From positions 1,116,001 through 1,180,000 of the forward strand of contig NZ_CP046980.1 of NCBI RefSeq assembly GCF_030408395.1: a stretch of DNA of 64,000 bases, read 5' to 3'. This DNA is from Corynebacterium aquatimens (GTDB taxonomy: Bacteria; Actinomycetota; Actinomycetes; Mycobacteriales; Mycobacteriaceae). A program made the translations under genes and the position numbers. Under the pieces are notes generated by a model. It saw only the letters and a program-made list of their open reading frames with translations, was not told the origin of the DNA and made no database searches. Positions 1 to 9,903 of this stretch are shown here, in pieces. The number at the start of each line of letters is the position of its first letter. Within the stretch, counting starts at the first letter, position 1.

Positions 1-1
1 A

Positions 2-973
2 AAGACTCTGCGCCCGAAATCGATCGAAGAATTCATCGGTCAGCCGAAGGTGCGTGAGCAGCTGAGCTTGGTCTTAACCGGTGCGAAGCGGCGTGGGGTA
101 ACGCCTGACCACATTCTGCTGTCTGGTCCCCCGGGGTTGGGTAAGACCACGATGGCGATGATCATTGCCCAAGAACTTGGCACTTCTTTGCGCATGACGT
201 CGGGCCCTGCGCTGGAGCGCGCGGGGGACTTGGCTGCGATGCTATCGAACCTCATGGAGGGTGACGTGCTCTTCATTGATGAGATTCACCGTATTGCGCG
301 GCCGGCGGAAGAAATGCTCTATATGGCGATGGAAGACTTCCGGATTGATGTGATCGTGGGCAAGGGGCCCGGTGCGACGTCGATCCCGCTGGAGATCCCG
401 CCTTTTACCCTTGTGGGCGCCACCACGCGCGCGGGAATGCTGACTGGTCCGCTGCGTGACCGTTTTGGGTTTACCGCGCAAATGGAATTTTATGATGTCG
501 CGGATCTGACCAAGGTGGTAACGCGTGCGGCGTCAATCCTGGACGTGGACATTGACCCCGATGCCGCGGTGGAGATCGCGTCACGCTCCCGGGGCACGCC
601 GCGTATTGCCAACCGACTGCTGCGTCGCGTGCGTGACTGGGCTGACGTGAATGGCGATGGGCGAGTAACGTTGACCGCGGCACGTGAGGCGCTTGACGTC
701 TTTGACGTGGATGAGCTGGGGCTGGACCGACTGGACCGCGCGGTGCTTGACTCCTTGATTCGAAGCCACTCCGGCGGGCCTGTGGGTGTGAACACCCTGG
801 CCATTGCGGTGGGGGAGGAACCCTCCACCGTGGAGGAAGTATGCGAGCCCTACTTGGTCCGCGCTGGTCTCATGGCGCGCACGGGTCGCGGCCGCGTGGC
901 AACAGCCGCTGCGTGGCAGCACCTTGGAATCACCCCGCCACCGGAAGCGCCGGGGCAATTGAACTTGCTCTAG
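2..973 (+). CDS. ruvB: Holliday junction branch-migration ATPase RuvB, 5' end outside window
   Basis: RuvB is the AAA+ hexameric motor that drives Holliday junction migration with RuvA. The reading frame is open from base 2, where residues [19 protein letters not shown] match the family N-terminus, so only about 20-25 residues lie upstream. The Walker A motif is GPPGLGKTT, Walker B is LFIDEIHR, and the sensor region is [18 protein letters not shown]. The C-terminal winged helix contains [16 protein letters not shown] and ends in a normal LNLL tail. In actinobacteria ruvCAB usually precedes yajC-secD-secF. Here secD follows directly after a 213-nt gap. Identity is certain; only the start is missing. 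Confidence 0.97.
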   Translation, partial: KTLRPKSIEEFIGQPKVREQLSLVLTGAKRRGVTPDHILLSGPPGLGKTTMAMIIAQELGTSLRMTSGPALERAGDLAAMLSNLMEGDVLFIDEIHRIARPAEEMLYMAMEDFRIDVIVGKGPGATSIPLEIPPFTLVGATTRAGMLTGPLRDRFGFTAQMEFYDVADLTKVVTRAASILDVDIDPDAAVEIASRSRGTPRIANRLLRRVRDWADVNGDGRVTLTAAREALDVFDVDELGLDRLDRAVLDSLIRSHSGGPVGVNTLAIAVGEEPSTVEEVCEPYLVRAGLMARTGRGRVATAAAWQHLGITPPPEAPGQLNLL

Positions 974-1186
974 GAAGTCCCGTGAAGTGGGTGTTGCGCA
1001 TCGCAGTGACTTTAAAATGGCTCCACAACTTTCGCGTGCCGTGAGATCTAGGACGCGTTAAGAAGGGTCGGGCTTAAATTTCCCGGTGCCCATGACGTAC
1101 GATCTTGGACTGGACGATTTTCTCTGCCCGCCGCACGCGCCGTTCGCGGTGAACAAGCGGGCAATACGTATGAGGAGAACCCATCA
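974..1186 (+). other. ruvB-secD gap without yajC
   Basis: This 213-nt stretch holds no credible reading frame for YajC, the roughly 100-residue Sec accessory protein often encoded here. It contains two isolated -10-like hexamers, TAAAAT at 1013-1018 and TACGAT at 1098-1103, neither with a convincing -35. A GAGGAG ribosome binding site at 1172-1177 serves secD. Confidence 0.6.
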
Positions 1187-3184
1187 GTGTCTTCCAAGAA
1201 GTCAAGCTCTTCTGAGTCATCTTCAAAGGCTCGGCGGATGAAGAGCGCCAAGCCGAAGCGGACGCAGGCGGCGGCACGCTCGCACGCGAATCGCGTATGG
1301 CCAAAGCGCGCCCTCGCGCTGTTCCTGCTCCTAGTCGCCGTGGTTTACTCGCTCGTGTTTTTAACGGGTGACCACAAAGCATCGCCGAAGCTGGGTATTG
1401 ACCTGCAGGGTGGTACACGCGTGACCCTGGTGCCGCAGGGCAAGGAGCCGACGAAAGACCAGCTGGCCCAGGCGCGCACGATCCTGGAGAACCGCGTGAA
1501 CGGTATGGGTGTTTCCGGCGCATCCGTCGTGGTGGACGGCAACACGCTGGTGATTACGGTTGCCGGTGAGGACACCAGCCAGGTCCGCACGATTGGGCAG
1601 ACCTCCCAGCTGATGTTCCGCCCGGTGATTGACCCCAACATGCCGCAGAACGAGCAGATCGGGGAGTTTGTCTCCACCCTGGGTGACATGGCTAACCGTT
1701 GGGTGGAGTCCGGTGTGATTGAAAAGCCGATGGCGGAAGCAATCATCACCCAGCTGATCACCGCGATGAATGAGGCTGCTCAAGACCCGGCCCAGAAGGT
1801 TGAGGCGCCGGCGATTGATAAGGAGCCGTTGCCGGAAGCGGACAACACGCTGGAGGCATCCAAGCGCCGCCAGGAGATCACCGCGATGCTGCGTGAGGAC
1901 CGTCAGTCGGACGACCCGCTGAAGCAGTTTGCTGCGATGAGTCTTCTGCAGTGCCAGACGGCGACGGAAGAGGGCGCTGTGGCTGCTGACCCGCTCGCGG
2001 GTACGGATGACCCGAAGCGCCCGCTGGTGACCTGTGACGTGGGTACCGGCCGCCCGATCGTGCTGGATCAAGTTCCGCTGCTGGAAGGCGTCACGGACCC
2101 GGAGGGTCCGCGCTTGACCGGTAACACGATTGACACCAACCGCCCGATCACCGGTGGTCTGAACCCACAGACCAACCAGATGGAGATCAACTTCGCGTTC
2201 AGCCAGGAAGGTGAATTCAACGGCTCTTCCACATGGGCCGCTCTCACCGCAGCGATGCTGCAGAAGCAAATCGCCATCACGCTTGACTCCCAGGTGATTT
2301 CCGCACCGGTGATCCAAAGCCCAACCCCGGTGGGTTCCGCAACGTCGATTACCGGCCAGTTCACCCAGACTGAGGCAGAAGCACTGGCGAATAACCTCAA
2401 GTACGGTGCGCTTCCGCTGTCATTTGCGGGTGAAAACGGTGAACCTGGTGGTACCGCGCAGACGGTTCCGCCGTCACTGGGTATCGCCTCGCTGAAGGCG
2501 GGCATCATCGCCGGCATCGTCGGTCTGATCCTCGTCGCGATCTTCGTGTTCGCCTACTACCGCCTGTTCGGCTTGATCTCTTTGTTCACGCTGTTTGCCG
2601 CGGGTGCACTTGTTTACGGTTCGCTGGTTCTGCTGGGCCGCTGGATCGGCTACACGCTGGACCTGTCCGGTGTCGCCGGTTTGATCATCGGTATTGGTAC
2701 CACCGCCGACTCCTTCGTGGTTCTCTACGAACGCGTTAAGGATGAGGTCCGCCGTGGCAGAACCTTCCGTTCCGCGACGAGGAATGGTTGGGACCGCGCT
2801 AAGGAAACCATCGTTACCGGTAACATCGTCACGCTGTTGGGCGCCGTAGTGATCTACGTCCTCGCCGTCGGTGAGGTCAAGGGTTTCGCGTTCACCATGG
2901 GTCTGACAACCGTCTTCGACCTTGTGGTCACCTTCCTGGTCACCGCACCGCTGATGATCCTTGCCTCGCGTAGCCCGTTCTGGTCGCGCCCAGCCGTCAA
3001 CGGAATGGGCAGGGCATTCGAATCCGCGAAGTACGCTGATGTGGACGAGGATGAGATTGAGATCAACCCGGCTGAGGTCAACCCCGCTCAGGACGACGCG
3101 GAACAGGCAACAGACGTTGAGACCGCCGAGCCGCGCATTTCTACCACCAAGCTTTCCGTTACGGACCCGCAGGAGGACAAATAA
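1187..3184 (+). CDS. secD: Protein translocase subunit SecD
   Basis: SecD is a proton-driven accessory subunit of SecYEG that pulls secreted proteins out on the trans side of the membrane. The start is GTG with GAGGAG about 9 nt upstream. A Ser/Lys-rich cytosolic N-terminus of about 40 residues precedes transmembrane segment 1 (about 41-60). The family motif GIDLQGGTRVT follows at about 70-80, then a large extracytoplasmic P1 region. A cluster of five membrane helices lies at about 430-600, with IGIGTTADSFVVLYERVKDE carrying the conserved acidic helix. At 665 residues it is long, as is usual for corynebacteria, and has an acidic C-tail. The stop shares one base with the secF start, so the two are translationally coupled. 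Confidence 0.97.
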   Translation: MSSKKSSSSESSSKARRMKSAKPKRTQAAARSHANRVWPKRALALFLLLVAVVYSLVFLTGDHKASPKLGIDLQGGTRVTLVPQGKEPTKDQLAQARTILENRVNGMGVSGASVVVDGNTLVITVAGEDTSQVRTIGQTSQLMFRPVIDPNMPQNEQIGEFVSTLGDMANRWVESGVIEKPMAEAIITQLITAMNEAAQDPAQKVEAPAIDKEPLPEADNTLEASKRRQEITAMLREDRQSDDPLKQFAAMSLLQCQTATEEGAVAADPLAGTDDPKRPLVTCDVGTGRPIVLDQVPLLEGVTDPEGPRLTGNTIDTNRPITGGLNPQTNQMEINFAFSQEGEFNGSSTWAALTAAMLQKQIAITLDSQVISAPVIQSPTPVGSATSITGQFTQTEAEALANNLKYGALPLSFAGENGEPGGTAQTVPPSLGIASLKAGIIAGIVGLILVAIFVFAYYRLFGLISLFTLFAAGALVYGSLVLLGRWIGYTLDLSGVAGLIIGIGTTADSFVVLYERVKDEVRRGRTFRSATRNGWDRAKETIVTGNIVTLLGAVVIYVLAVGEVKGFAFTMGLTTVFDLVVTFLVTAPLMILASRSPFWSRPAVNGMGRAFESAKYADVDEDEIEINPAEVNPAQDDAEQATDVETAEPRISTTKLSVTDPQEDK

Positions 3185-4383
3185 TGAGCACCGCAATCGC
3201 ATCAGGCTCCGCGGAACCGTCGAAGGGCACCGCGGCAGCAACCAAGTCCAACCGGGAGAACGAGCACCACGCGACTGGTTTGGAAGCGCTGTACACCGGC
3301 AACGGTGCAATTGACTTCATTGGCCGCTCCAAGACCTGGTACATGATTACGCTCGCGCTCATCGCGGTGTGCGTCGTGTCCATGCTGGTGCGCGGCTTCA
3401 ACTTGAGCATCGACTTTGAGGGCGGCACCAAGATGGCCATGCCCGCGGGTGATCTCGTGGTTGAGCAGGTGGAGGAGACCTTCATTGAGGCCACCGGCGT
3501 GACCCCGGAGCTGACTCAGATCGTCGGCGCGGGCGACTCGCGCACGCTGGAGATCAACTCCGAGTTCCTCTCCGACCAGCAGATCAACGACGCCCGCCAG
3601 GCGATTTTTGACAAGTACAAGCCGCTTGACGGTGAAGGCAAGCCATCGCCGGACGCGATCGGTGACTCCACGGTGTCTGAATCGTGGGGTTCCACGATTA
3701 CCAACCGCATGATCTTGTCGATGGTGATCTTCCTTCTTGTCGCTTCCGCGTATGTTGCTCTTCGCCTGCAGCGCAACATGGCTATCGCCGCGATGCTCGC
3801 GCTGCTTATCGACGGCGTGTTGATCATCGGCATCTACTCACTTCTGGGCCTGGAGATTTCCCCGGCCATGATCATCGGTCTGCTCACGGTGCTGACGTTT
3901 TCCATCTACGACACGGTCATCGTGTTTGACAAGGTGAAAGAGAACACCGAGGGCATTTTGGATTCGCGTAGATCTACCTATGCGGAGCAAGCCAACTTGG
4001 CGGTGAACCAAACCGTCATGCGTTCGATTTCTACGTCGGTGATTTCGGCACTGCCAATCGTCGCACTGCTCATCGTTGCCGTGTGGCTGCTCGGCGTGGG
4101 TACCCTGCAGGACCTTGCCTTGATTCAGCTCATTGGTGTGGTCGAGGGCATTTTCTCCTCCCTGTTCCTGGCTACTCCGCTTCTGGTGAGCCTGACCAAC
4201 CGTCAGAAGAAGTACAAGGAGCACAACGCGGCCGTCGCACGCTTCCGCGAGGGCAAGGCTGACGACGATCACGAGCGCACTGCCGAGGGCAAGCGCGTGG
4301 TTGCTTCCGTGGCCTCACCAGGAATGGACAGTGGCCGGGAGCGCACGCCCACCACATCGACGTGGAGGCCCAACCAGCGGTAG
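3184..4383 (+). CDS. secF: Protein translocase subunit SecF
   Basis: SecF pairs with SecD in the SecDF export complex. ATG at 3184 overlaps the secD stop by one base. The layout is canonical. A polar N-terminus leads into transmembrane helix 1 (about 50-68), then the motif SIDFEGGTKM, a periplasmic domain, and five C-terminal helices. These include GLLTVLTFSIYDTVIVFDKVKEN, which matches the conserved motif with acidic membrane residues. A basic and acidic cytosolic tail of about 60 residues ends the 399-residue protein. Nothing is missing. Confidence 0.97.
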   Translation: MSTAIASGSAEPSKGTAAATKSNRENEHHATGLEALYTGNGAIDFIGRSKTWYMITLALIAVCVVSMLVRGFNLSIDFEGGTKMAMPAGDLVVEQVEETFIEATGVTPELTQIVGAGDSRTLEINSEFLSDQQINDARQAIFDKYKPLDGEGKPSPDAIGDSTVSESWGSTITNRMILSMVIFLLVASAYVALRLQRNMAIAAMLALLIDGVLIIGIYSLLGLEISPAMIIGLLTVLTFSIYDTVIVFDKVKENTEGILDSRRSTYAEQANLAVNQTVMRSISTSVISALPIVALLIVAVWLLGVGTLQDLALIQLIGVVEGIFSSLFLATPLLVSLTNRQKKYKEHNAAVARFREGKADDDHERTAEGKRVVASVASPGMDSGRERTPTTSTWRPNQR

Positions 4384-4432
4384 CTGACGTGAAGTTCACA
4401 ACCAAAGACCAACGGCGCGTAGGGTGATCACG

Positions 4433-6082
4433 ATGAAGCCATTGAAGGCCGCGGCGGCCGCACTTACCGCGGTAGCTCTGTCCCTGGGCACCGTGGCGTG
4501 CTCGGGGAATGGTGACGGCGCGGATGAAAATCCGTCGACCGATTACTTCGGTTACCAACTGCCCGTGCCGTTGGTCACCTCGAACGCGGCAACCAATCTG
4601 GGTGATTCACTCAAGATGCAGCGCCTGTCCGGCCGCGTATTCCCCGGCCCGTTTGTGCCGGGGCCATCGGGGCAGATGATCCCGAACACGGATCTGGTGA
4701 CCACCCAAGTGCTGCCTGGTGCGAACCGCAAGGTGGAGTACACGCTCACCGAGCAAGCGAAGTTCTCCGACGGCGTTCCGGTGACGTGTGATGACTACCA
4801 GCTTGCGTTCACCGCGGGGAAGAACCCCGCGATCTTCTCGTCCCACATGCCGCAATTCGATGCGGTTGAGTCCATAGAATGCACCCCGGGCTCAAAGAAA
4901 TTCACCATCAAGTACGTGGAGAAAGCCGGCGGCCGCTGGCGTGAACTCTTCGGCGCTGGCACCGTGCTGCCCGCCCACGCGATTGCAAAGAAGATTGGGC
5001 TTGAGACCGCCGCGCTGACGGGTGCGTTGCAGGCGAGCGACTACGAAGTAATGGCGCGCGCCGCGGACGTGTGGCGATTCGGCTACGCCTTGGACAAGTT
5101 CGATCCAGCCCTTCAAGTCTCGTTTGGCCCATACAAGATCCAGGCGGTGGGCAAGGATGGTGAGGTCACTCTGGTGGCCAATGACGCCTACTACGGCCAG
5201 GCACCGCAGATCGACACAATCGTCGTCTGGCCAGGTTCCGCCGATACCGCTGACCTTGTCAGCAAGGGCGCGCTCAAGGTCGGCGACATCTCAGATCCCA
5301 AACCAGCGTGGTTTGATCCGAATGCGGAAGGTAATCCGTACAAGGTGGAAACCGTCGTGGGGGAGATGACCGATACCCTCGTTTTCGCTGACGGCGGTGC
5401 ATGGGCTGACAAGGAAATGCGAGCCGCGGTCTCCAAGTGCATTGATCCAAAGGCCGTCGCCGCCGCGTCCTCCAAGGTCGCCGGTGTCGAAGTTCCCGTA
5501 ACTCCCGTACGAGTCCTCCCGCACAATGACCCGTTGGCACGTCGTCTGGGCGACATTGCAAACCCACACCTCAATGTCGATATTGAGGGCGCTCGGGCCG
5601 CCGCAGGAACGGAACTGCGCGTTGGGTACTCGGTTGCTGATCCGCGATATGCCGCCATGGTTGAGGCCATGCGTGTCTCGTGTGAACCGGCCGGGATCAG
5701 CATCAAGGACGTTACCGGCAAGGGCAAGACCCGCGGCGACCTAGTTTCACCCGATGTTTTGGATGAGGTGATGGGCACCGTGACCCCGGGAACGGGAAGC
5801 ATTGATGCTTACCTCGGCGCCGTGGCACCCATGCGGGAATATGACAGCTCGGATTCACGCTCCGGTGAACTTCGTGCCCTCCGCGGTGAGGAAAGGCGGC
5901 TGTGGGACGAGCTCCCGTCAATTCCGCTTAGCGCTCAGCCGCGCACTTTCGTGATTGACAAGTCGATGGAGCAGGTAGTCCCTTACACTGGACCCGTCGG
6001 CATCGGATGGAACATGGATCGCTGGCGCTTCGCCGCTGCTGCGCCGTCAAGCGCGCAGAAACCTAAGAAAACTAAAGACTAA
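4433..6082 (+). CDS. Family 5 peptide-binding lipoprotein, orphan ABC substrate-binding protein
   Basis: This is an extracytoplasmic solute-binding protein of the oligopeptide/nickel family 5 (SBP_bac_5), 549 residues from ATG 4433. That start is preferred over GTG 4424 because the GG-rich ribosome site at 4421-4424 is correctly spaced only for the ATG. A lipoprotein signal ends at LGTVAC with Cys23 as the lipidation site. Family features include a bound-peptide region with FSDGVPVTCDDYQLAF, and a tryptophan-containing C-terminal segment. No permease or ATPase is next to it. A related single lipoprotein (dciAE in C. glutamicum) occupies the same secF-apt position, so the location is conserved. 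The substrate is unknown. Confidence 0.85.
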   Translation: MKPLKAAAAALTAVALSLGTVACSGNGDGADENPSTDYFGYQLPVPLVTSNAATNLGDSLKMQRLSGRVFPGPFVPGPSGQMIPNTDLVTTQVLPGANRKVEYTLTEQAKFSDGVPVTCDDYQLAFTAGKNPAIFSSHMPQFDAVESIECTPGSKKFTIKYVEKAGGRWRELFGAGTVLPAHAIAKKIGLETAALTGALQASDYEVMARAADVWRFGYALDKFDPALQVSFGPYKIQAVGKDGEVTLVANDAYYGQAPQIDTIVVWPGSADTADLVSKGALKVGDISDPKPAWFDPNAEGNPYKVETVVGEMTDTLVFADGGAWADKEMRAAVSKCIDPKAVAAASSKVAGVEVPVTPVRVLPHNDPLARRLGDIANPHLNVDIEGARAAAGTELRVGYSVADPRYAAMVEAMRVSCEPAGISIKDVTGKGKTRGDLVSPDVLDEVMGTVTPGTGSIDAYLGAVAPMREYDSSDSRSGELRALRGEERRLWDELPSIPLSAQPRTFVIDKSMEQVVPYTGPVGIGWNMDRWRFAAAAPSSAQKPKKTKD

Positions 6083-6115
6083 CGCGCCAGCCCCACACGA
6101 CCGTAAGGACGGGAA

Positions 6116-6715
6116 ATGACCGTGAACGAGACGCCCCAAGACAGCGACAGCAACGAGGCACCGCAGCCAAAATACCTCACCGCCCGTCAGGCTCTGGACG
6201 CGAAGATGCGCTATGTCCAGGACTTCCCTGAAGAAGGCGTCCTGTTCGAAGACTTGACGCCAGTGCTTGCCGACGGCGATGCGCTGAACGCGGTCATCCG
6301 TGAGCTTTCGCAGGCTTGCCGTTCCATGGGCGCGGAAATGATTGGTGGCTTGGACGCCCGCGGCTTCCTTCTTGGCTCCGCTGTGGCCTATGACCTTGGC
6401 GTTGGAATCCTTGCAATCCGCAAGAAAGGCAAGCTGCCGCCACCCGTCATCAGCGAGGAATACGAGCTGGAGTACGGCTCCGCTGCATTAGAAATTCCTG
6501 CTGAGGGCATGAACGTTGAGGGCAAGCGCATTGTCCTCGTGGATGACGTTTTGGCAACTGGTGGCACACTCGTTGCGGCGCATGACTTGATTGAGCGCGC
6601 CGGTGGTACGGTCGTCGGAAACGCCGTTGTGCTTGAGGTCAAAGGCCTTGGCGGTCGCGAACGGCTTGGGGACACCCCGCTAGTTGTGGTCAGCATGGGC
6701 TCCGAAGAGCAGTAA
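6116..6715 (+). CDS. apt: Adenine phosphoribosyltransferase
   Basis: The enzyme salvages adenine with PRPP to AMP in the cytosol. This 199-residue protein has the APRT signature [15 protein letters not shown] near the N-terminus, [14 protein letters not shown], and the PRPP-binding loop [13 protein letters not shown] at about 138-151. The order apt-rel is widespread in actinobacteria. It sits 33 nt after the lipoprotein gene and 27 nt before rel, probably in one transcript. The first 20 residues are a low-complexity polar extension. Confidence 0.95.
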   Translation: MTVNETPQDSDSNEAPQPKYLTARQALDAKMRYVQDFPEEGVLFEDLTPVLADGDALNAVIRELSQACRSMGAEMIGGLDARGFLLGSAVAYDLGVGILAIRKKGKLPPPVISEEYELEYGSAALEIPAEGMNVEGKRIVLVDDVLATGGTLVAAHDLIERAGGTVVGNAVVLEVKGLGGRERLGDTPLVVVSMGSEEQ

Positions 6716-6742
6716 GACAACCACCCCGAAGAAAGAACCGAG

Positions 6743-9016
6743 ATGACTACGCCAGAGAAAAACCAGAAACGTTCTGGCACTAGCATGCGTAGCGTCTCCG
6801 CCCGCCTAGCTCGTTCGCTAACCGGCGGACGTACCAAGACTAATCCTGTCTTGGAGCCGCTGCTTGCGATCCACCGCAGGTACCACCCCAAGGCAAGCGT
6901 GGAGCTGCTTACCCGCGCGTACGAAACTGCGGAACGCCTCCACGAGGGCGTAATGCGCAAGTCGGGGGATCCCTACATCACTCACCCGTTGGCGGTGGCC
7001 ACGATCTGCGCGGAGATCGGTATGGACACCACCACCGTCGCCGCGGCTCTTCTGCACGACACGGTGGAGGACACGGAATACTCGCTCGAGGACATCACGC
7101 GGGACTTCGGTCCAGAGGTCGCCCGACTTGTCGACGGGGTGACGAAGTTGGACAAGGTATCCCTCGGCACCGCTGCTGAGGCAGAAACCATCCGCAAGAT
7201 GATCGTCGCCATGTCGAACGACCCTCGCGTTCTAGTCATCAAGGTCGCCGACCGCCTACACAACATGCGCACGATGCGTTTCCTGCCCCCGGAGAAGCAG
7301 GCGAAGAAGGCCAGAGAGACCCTCGACGTCATCGCGCCCTTGGCCCACCGTCTTGGAATGGCCAGCGTCAAGTGGGAACTGGAAGACCTTGCTTTTGCGA
7401 TCCTGTACCCGAAGAAGTACGAAGAAATTGTTCGCCTCGTCGCTGAGCGCGCCCCCTCCCGTGACCGTGCGCTGAAGGACATTACGAAGGAAATCCAGGC
7501 GGAACTAAAAGCTAACGGTGTCAAAGCGGACGTCATGGGCCGACCGAAGCACTACTGGTCGATCTACCAAAAGATGGTTGTCCGCGGCCGGGACTTCAAC
7601 GAGATCTTTGACCTAGTGGGCATTCGCATCCTAGTGGACACCATCAATGATTGTTACACGGCCATCGGCGTGGTTCACTCCATGTACTCAGCGATGCCTG
7701 GTCGCTTCAAGGACTACATCTCTAACCCACGCTTTGGCGTGTACCAGTCGTTGCACACGACGGTGATGAATGACTCCGGCCGCCCGCTGGAAATCCAGGT
7801 TCGCACCCATGAGATGCACTACAACGCTGAATTCGGTGTTGCCGCGCACTGGCGTTACAAAGAAACCAAGGGCTCGCACAAGGGCGATCAAGCTGAGCTT
7901 GATCAGATGACCTGGATGCGCCAGCTACTCGACTGGCAGAAGGAAGCCGCGGATCCCAACGAGTTCCTCGATTCCTTGCGCTACGACCTCACGAGCGCCC
8001 AGCTCTTCGTGTTCACCCCCAAGGGTGACGTGGTGAACCTTCCGTCCGGTTCCACACCGGTGGACTTTGCCTACGCAGTCCACACCGAAGTCGGCCACCG
8101 CTGCATCGGTGCCAAAGTCAACGGCAAACTCGTCGCGCTTGAGACCAAACTCAATTCTGGTGACAGGGTAGAGGTCTTCACCTCCAAGGACCCGAACGCC
8201 GGGCCGTCCCGCGACTGGCAGGACTTTGTTGTTTCCCCACGCGCCAAGGCGAAGATCCGCCAGTGGTTTGCCAAAGAACGCCGCGAGGTTCACCTCGAAG
8301 CCGGCCGCGACGCTCTCGCTGAAGAGGTTCAGCGCGGCGGCCTACCACTGCACCGCCTCTTCACCGCGGACAGCCTGCAAAAGGTTTCCACCCGCCTTGG
8401 CTATCAGGACGTTGATGGGCTCTACACCGCGATCGGCTCCGGCCACGTCTCTTCCAAGCATGTCGTGTCCCTCGTGGTGGAAATGTTTGGCGATGAGGAC
8501 GATGCCGTTGATGCGCTGACCGCCCGCACCCCCATGTCGCAGATGGTGCCCAAGTCGCGTACCGACGGGCCGTCCATCCTCGTCGAGGGTTCCCCCGACG
8601 TCATGGCCAAGCTGGCCAAGTGCTGCCAGCCCGTCCCCGGCGATGAGATCTTCGGCTTCATCACCCGCGGCGGGGGAGTTTCTGTCCACCGCTCCGACTG
8701 CACCAATGCAGGAAAACTCCGCGAGGAATCCGCAAGAATCGTCGACGTCGCCTGGGAGCGCGGCACTGGCTCCGGCGCCTCGCTGGCCACCATGCAGCTC
8801 GAAGCTTTGGACAAGCAAGGTCTATTGGCGGAACTCACCCGCGTCCTCAACGACCTCCGCCTACCCGTCCTCGCGCTCAACCACGTCTGCGCCGACGACC
8901 ACATCGCCACCGTCCGCTTCACCGTCCAAGTCTCCGACACCAAGCAGCTCGGCTCCCTCATGAACCAGCTCCGCAACATCGAGGGCGTCTTTGACGTCTA
9001 CCGCGTCACCGCGTAA
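6743..9016 (+). CDS. rel: Bifunctional (p)ppGpp synthetase/hydrolase Rel
   Basis: Long RSH enzyme of 757 residues that makes and degrades (p)ppGpp in the stringent response. The HD hydrolase domain keeps [11 protein letters not shown] at about 101-111, so hydrolysis should be active. The synthetase domain has [11 protein letters not shown] at about 320; its RFKD is the charge signature of bifunctional enzymes rather than RelA-only synthetases. A TGS domain follows at about 415-480 ([20 protein letters not shown]), then a conserved-cysteine helical region ([13 protein letters not shown]) and a C-terminal ACT domain at about 680-757. It is followed by a terminator-like palindrome. Confidence 0.97.
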   Translation: MTTPEKNQKRSGTSMRSVSARLARSLTGGRTKTNPVLEPLLAIHRRYHPKASVELLTRAYETAERLHEGVMRKSGDPYITHPLAVATICAEIGMDTTTVAAALLHDTVEDTEYSLEDITRDFGPEVARLVDGVTKLDKVSLGTAAEAETIRKMIVAMSNDPRVLVIKVADRLHNMRTMRFLPPEKQAKKARETLDVIAPLAHRLGMASVKWELEDLAFAILYPKKYEEIVRLVAERAPSRDRALKDITKEIQAELKANGVKADVMGRPKHYWSIYQKMVVRGRDFNEIFDLVGIRILVDTINDCYTAIGVVHSMYSAMPGRFKDYISNPRFGVYQSLHTTVMNDSGRPLEIQVRTHEMHYNAEFGVAAHWRYKETKGSHKGDQAELDQMTWMRQLLDWQKEAADPNEFLDSLRYDLTSAQLFVFTPKGDVVNLPSGSTPVDFAYAVHTEVGHRCIGAKVNGKLVALETKLNSGDRVEVFTSKDPNAGPSRDWQDFVVSPRAKAKIRQWFAKERREVHLEAGRDALAEEVQRGGLPLHRLFTADSLQKVSTRLGYQDVDGLYTAIGSGHVSSKHVVSLVVEMFGDEDDAVDALTARTPMSQMVPKSRTDGPSILVEGSPDVMAKLAKCCQPVPGDEIFGFITRGGGVSVHRSDCTNAGKLREESARIVDVAWERGTGSGASLATMQLEALDKQGLLAELTRVLNDLRLPVLALNHVCADDHIATVRFTVQVSDTKQLGSLMNQLRNIEGVFDVYRVTA

Positions 9017-9097
9017 CCGTCTCGAGCCACCAATCCCGAGCCACAAGCCCCACATTGACGTTCCAAGGGGACCGACGCCGCCATCCTTCGATCCCCG

Positions 9098-9166
9098 TGT
9101 AGATCCGTTTGGTTTTTAGCGAGCAAAACCGCAGGTGGCTTCGCTTGATTTCCGAACGGATCTACA
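9098..9166. repeat. 12-bp perfect inverted repeat with nested hairpin
   Basis: TGTAGATCCGTT at 9098-9109 is the exact reverse complement of AACGGATCTACA at 9155-9166. The 45-nt interior carries a second short pair, AGCGA at 9118-9122 and TCGCT at 9141-9145. It lies between the convergent genes rel and 9271-9744. It may be part of a terminator or a small palindromic element. No coding sequence is seen here. Confidence 0.7.
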
Positions 9167-9183
9167 GCATGTGTACCGACGAA

Positions 9184-9213
9184 AAACCGCTGTGGATTAA
9201 TCCACAGCGGTTT
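9184..9213. terminator. Perfect 14-bp palindrome, bidirectional terminator
   Basis: AAACCGCTGTGGAT at 9184-9197 pairs perfectly with ATCCACAGCGGTTT at 9200-9213 around a 2-nt centre. The stem ends in A/T triplets on both sides and sits between convergent genes, as expected for a terminator shared by rel and the minus-strand gene at 9271-9744. Long U tracts are lacking. Confidence 0.65.
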
Positions 9214-9270
9214 GAAGCTCCGTTAGAACCTTAATTGAAGACTAAGCCTCAACGGTAAGATCCAATAGGA

Positions 9271-9744
9271 TTAGAACTTGATGCCGAGCTGGTTGCGAGC
9301 GAAGTTGAACAGGGTACCAAGCGCACCGAGGATGGTGGTGAAGAGACCGATCCAAGCACCGATCTTAGCGATGTCGATCTGGTCGTTGGTGTAGAAGGCC
9401 TTACGGGAGGACAGCTCGAGCTTTTCCTTTGTAGTACCGTTCTCTCGGATCTGCTTTTCCCTTTCCTCACGCTCTTTCTTGGCGTCGCGCTCTTCCTGCT
9501 TGCGCTTCTCCTCGGCTTCCTTGCGAGCCTCTTCCTTAGCCTTCAGCTCAAGCTCTTTCTGCTTGTTCTGCTGCTCAAGGAGCTTTGCCTCAGCCTCGAT
9601 CTGCTCCGGAGACTTGTTCTCGGCAGAGTTGGTTGTGGGTACGGTCGAAGTGTTGTTCTCTGCGAACGCCGGAACGGCAACGATGCCAGTGGTGGAAACA
9701 GCAACTGCAGCTGCAGCTGCGATGAGGCCCTTACGGAACTTCAT
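9271..9744 (-). CDS. Small secreted Lys/Glu-rich helical protein, function unknown
   Basis: Not a family I recognise. From ATG 9744 the product is 157 residues. A clear Sec signal peptide (MKFRKGLIAAAAAVAV start) has a likely cleavage after AFA at residue 28. Residues about 45-103 are almost only K, E, R, Q and A, in the pattern of a coiled coil or single alpha helix. Residues about 127-148 (AKIGAWIGLFTTILGALG) form one hydrophobic segment, followed by a short basic end. ATG 9744 is chosen because AAAGG lies 9 nt before it; an in-frame ATG two codons upstream is possible. The layout suggests a stalk anchored in, or inserted into, an outer layer. Confidence 0.8.
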   Translation of the reverse strand: MKFRKGLIAAAAAVAVSTTGIVAVPAFAENNTSTVPTTNSAENKSPEQIEAEAKLLEQQNKQKELELKAKEEARKEAEEKRKQEERDAKKEREEREKQIRENGTTKEKLELSSRKAFYTNDQIDIAKIGAWIGLFTTILGALGTLFNFARNQLGIKF

Positions 9745-9788
9745 GATCATAAACCTTTCAGGTCTAAGCAAGTGTCTTGACGTGGAAC

Positions 9789-9817
9789 ACTCTACATATC
9801 AGTAGTCGCACTGGCAA
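9789..9817 (-). promoter_or_regulatory. Promoter of the secreted helical protein gene
   Basis: On the minus strand TTGCCA (9812-9817), a 17-nt spacer and TAGAGT (9789-9794) form a housekeeping-sigma promoter. It would give a leader of about 38 nt that contains the AAAGG ribosome site. This makes the gene independent of the cyclophilin gene upstream. Confidence 0.65.
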
Positions 9818-9903
9818 CGTTACAACAGAAGAAAAATTCACAAATTTCTCTCTGAACGTTGTCTGTGAGCTGCCGTAATGTGGAATGTTTGGTCTAGAAA
9901 CTG

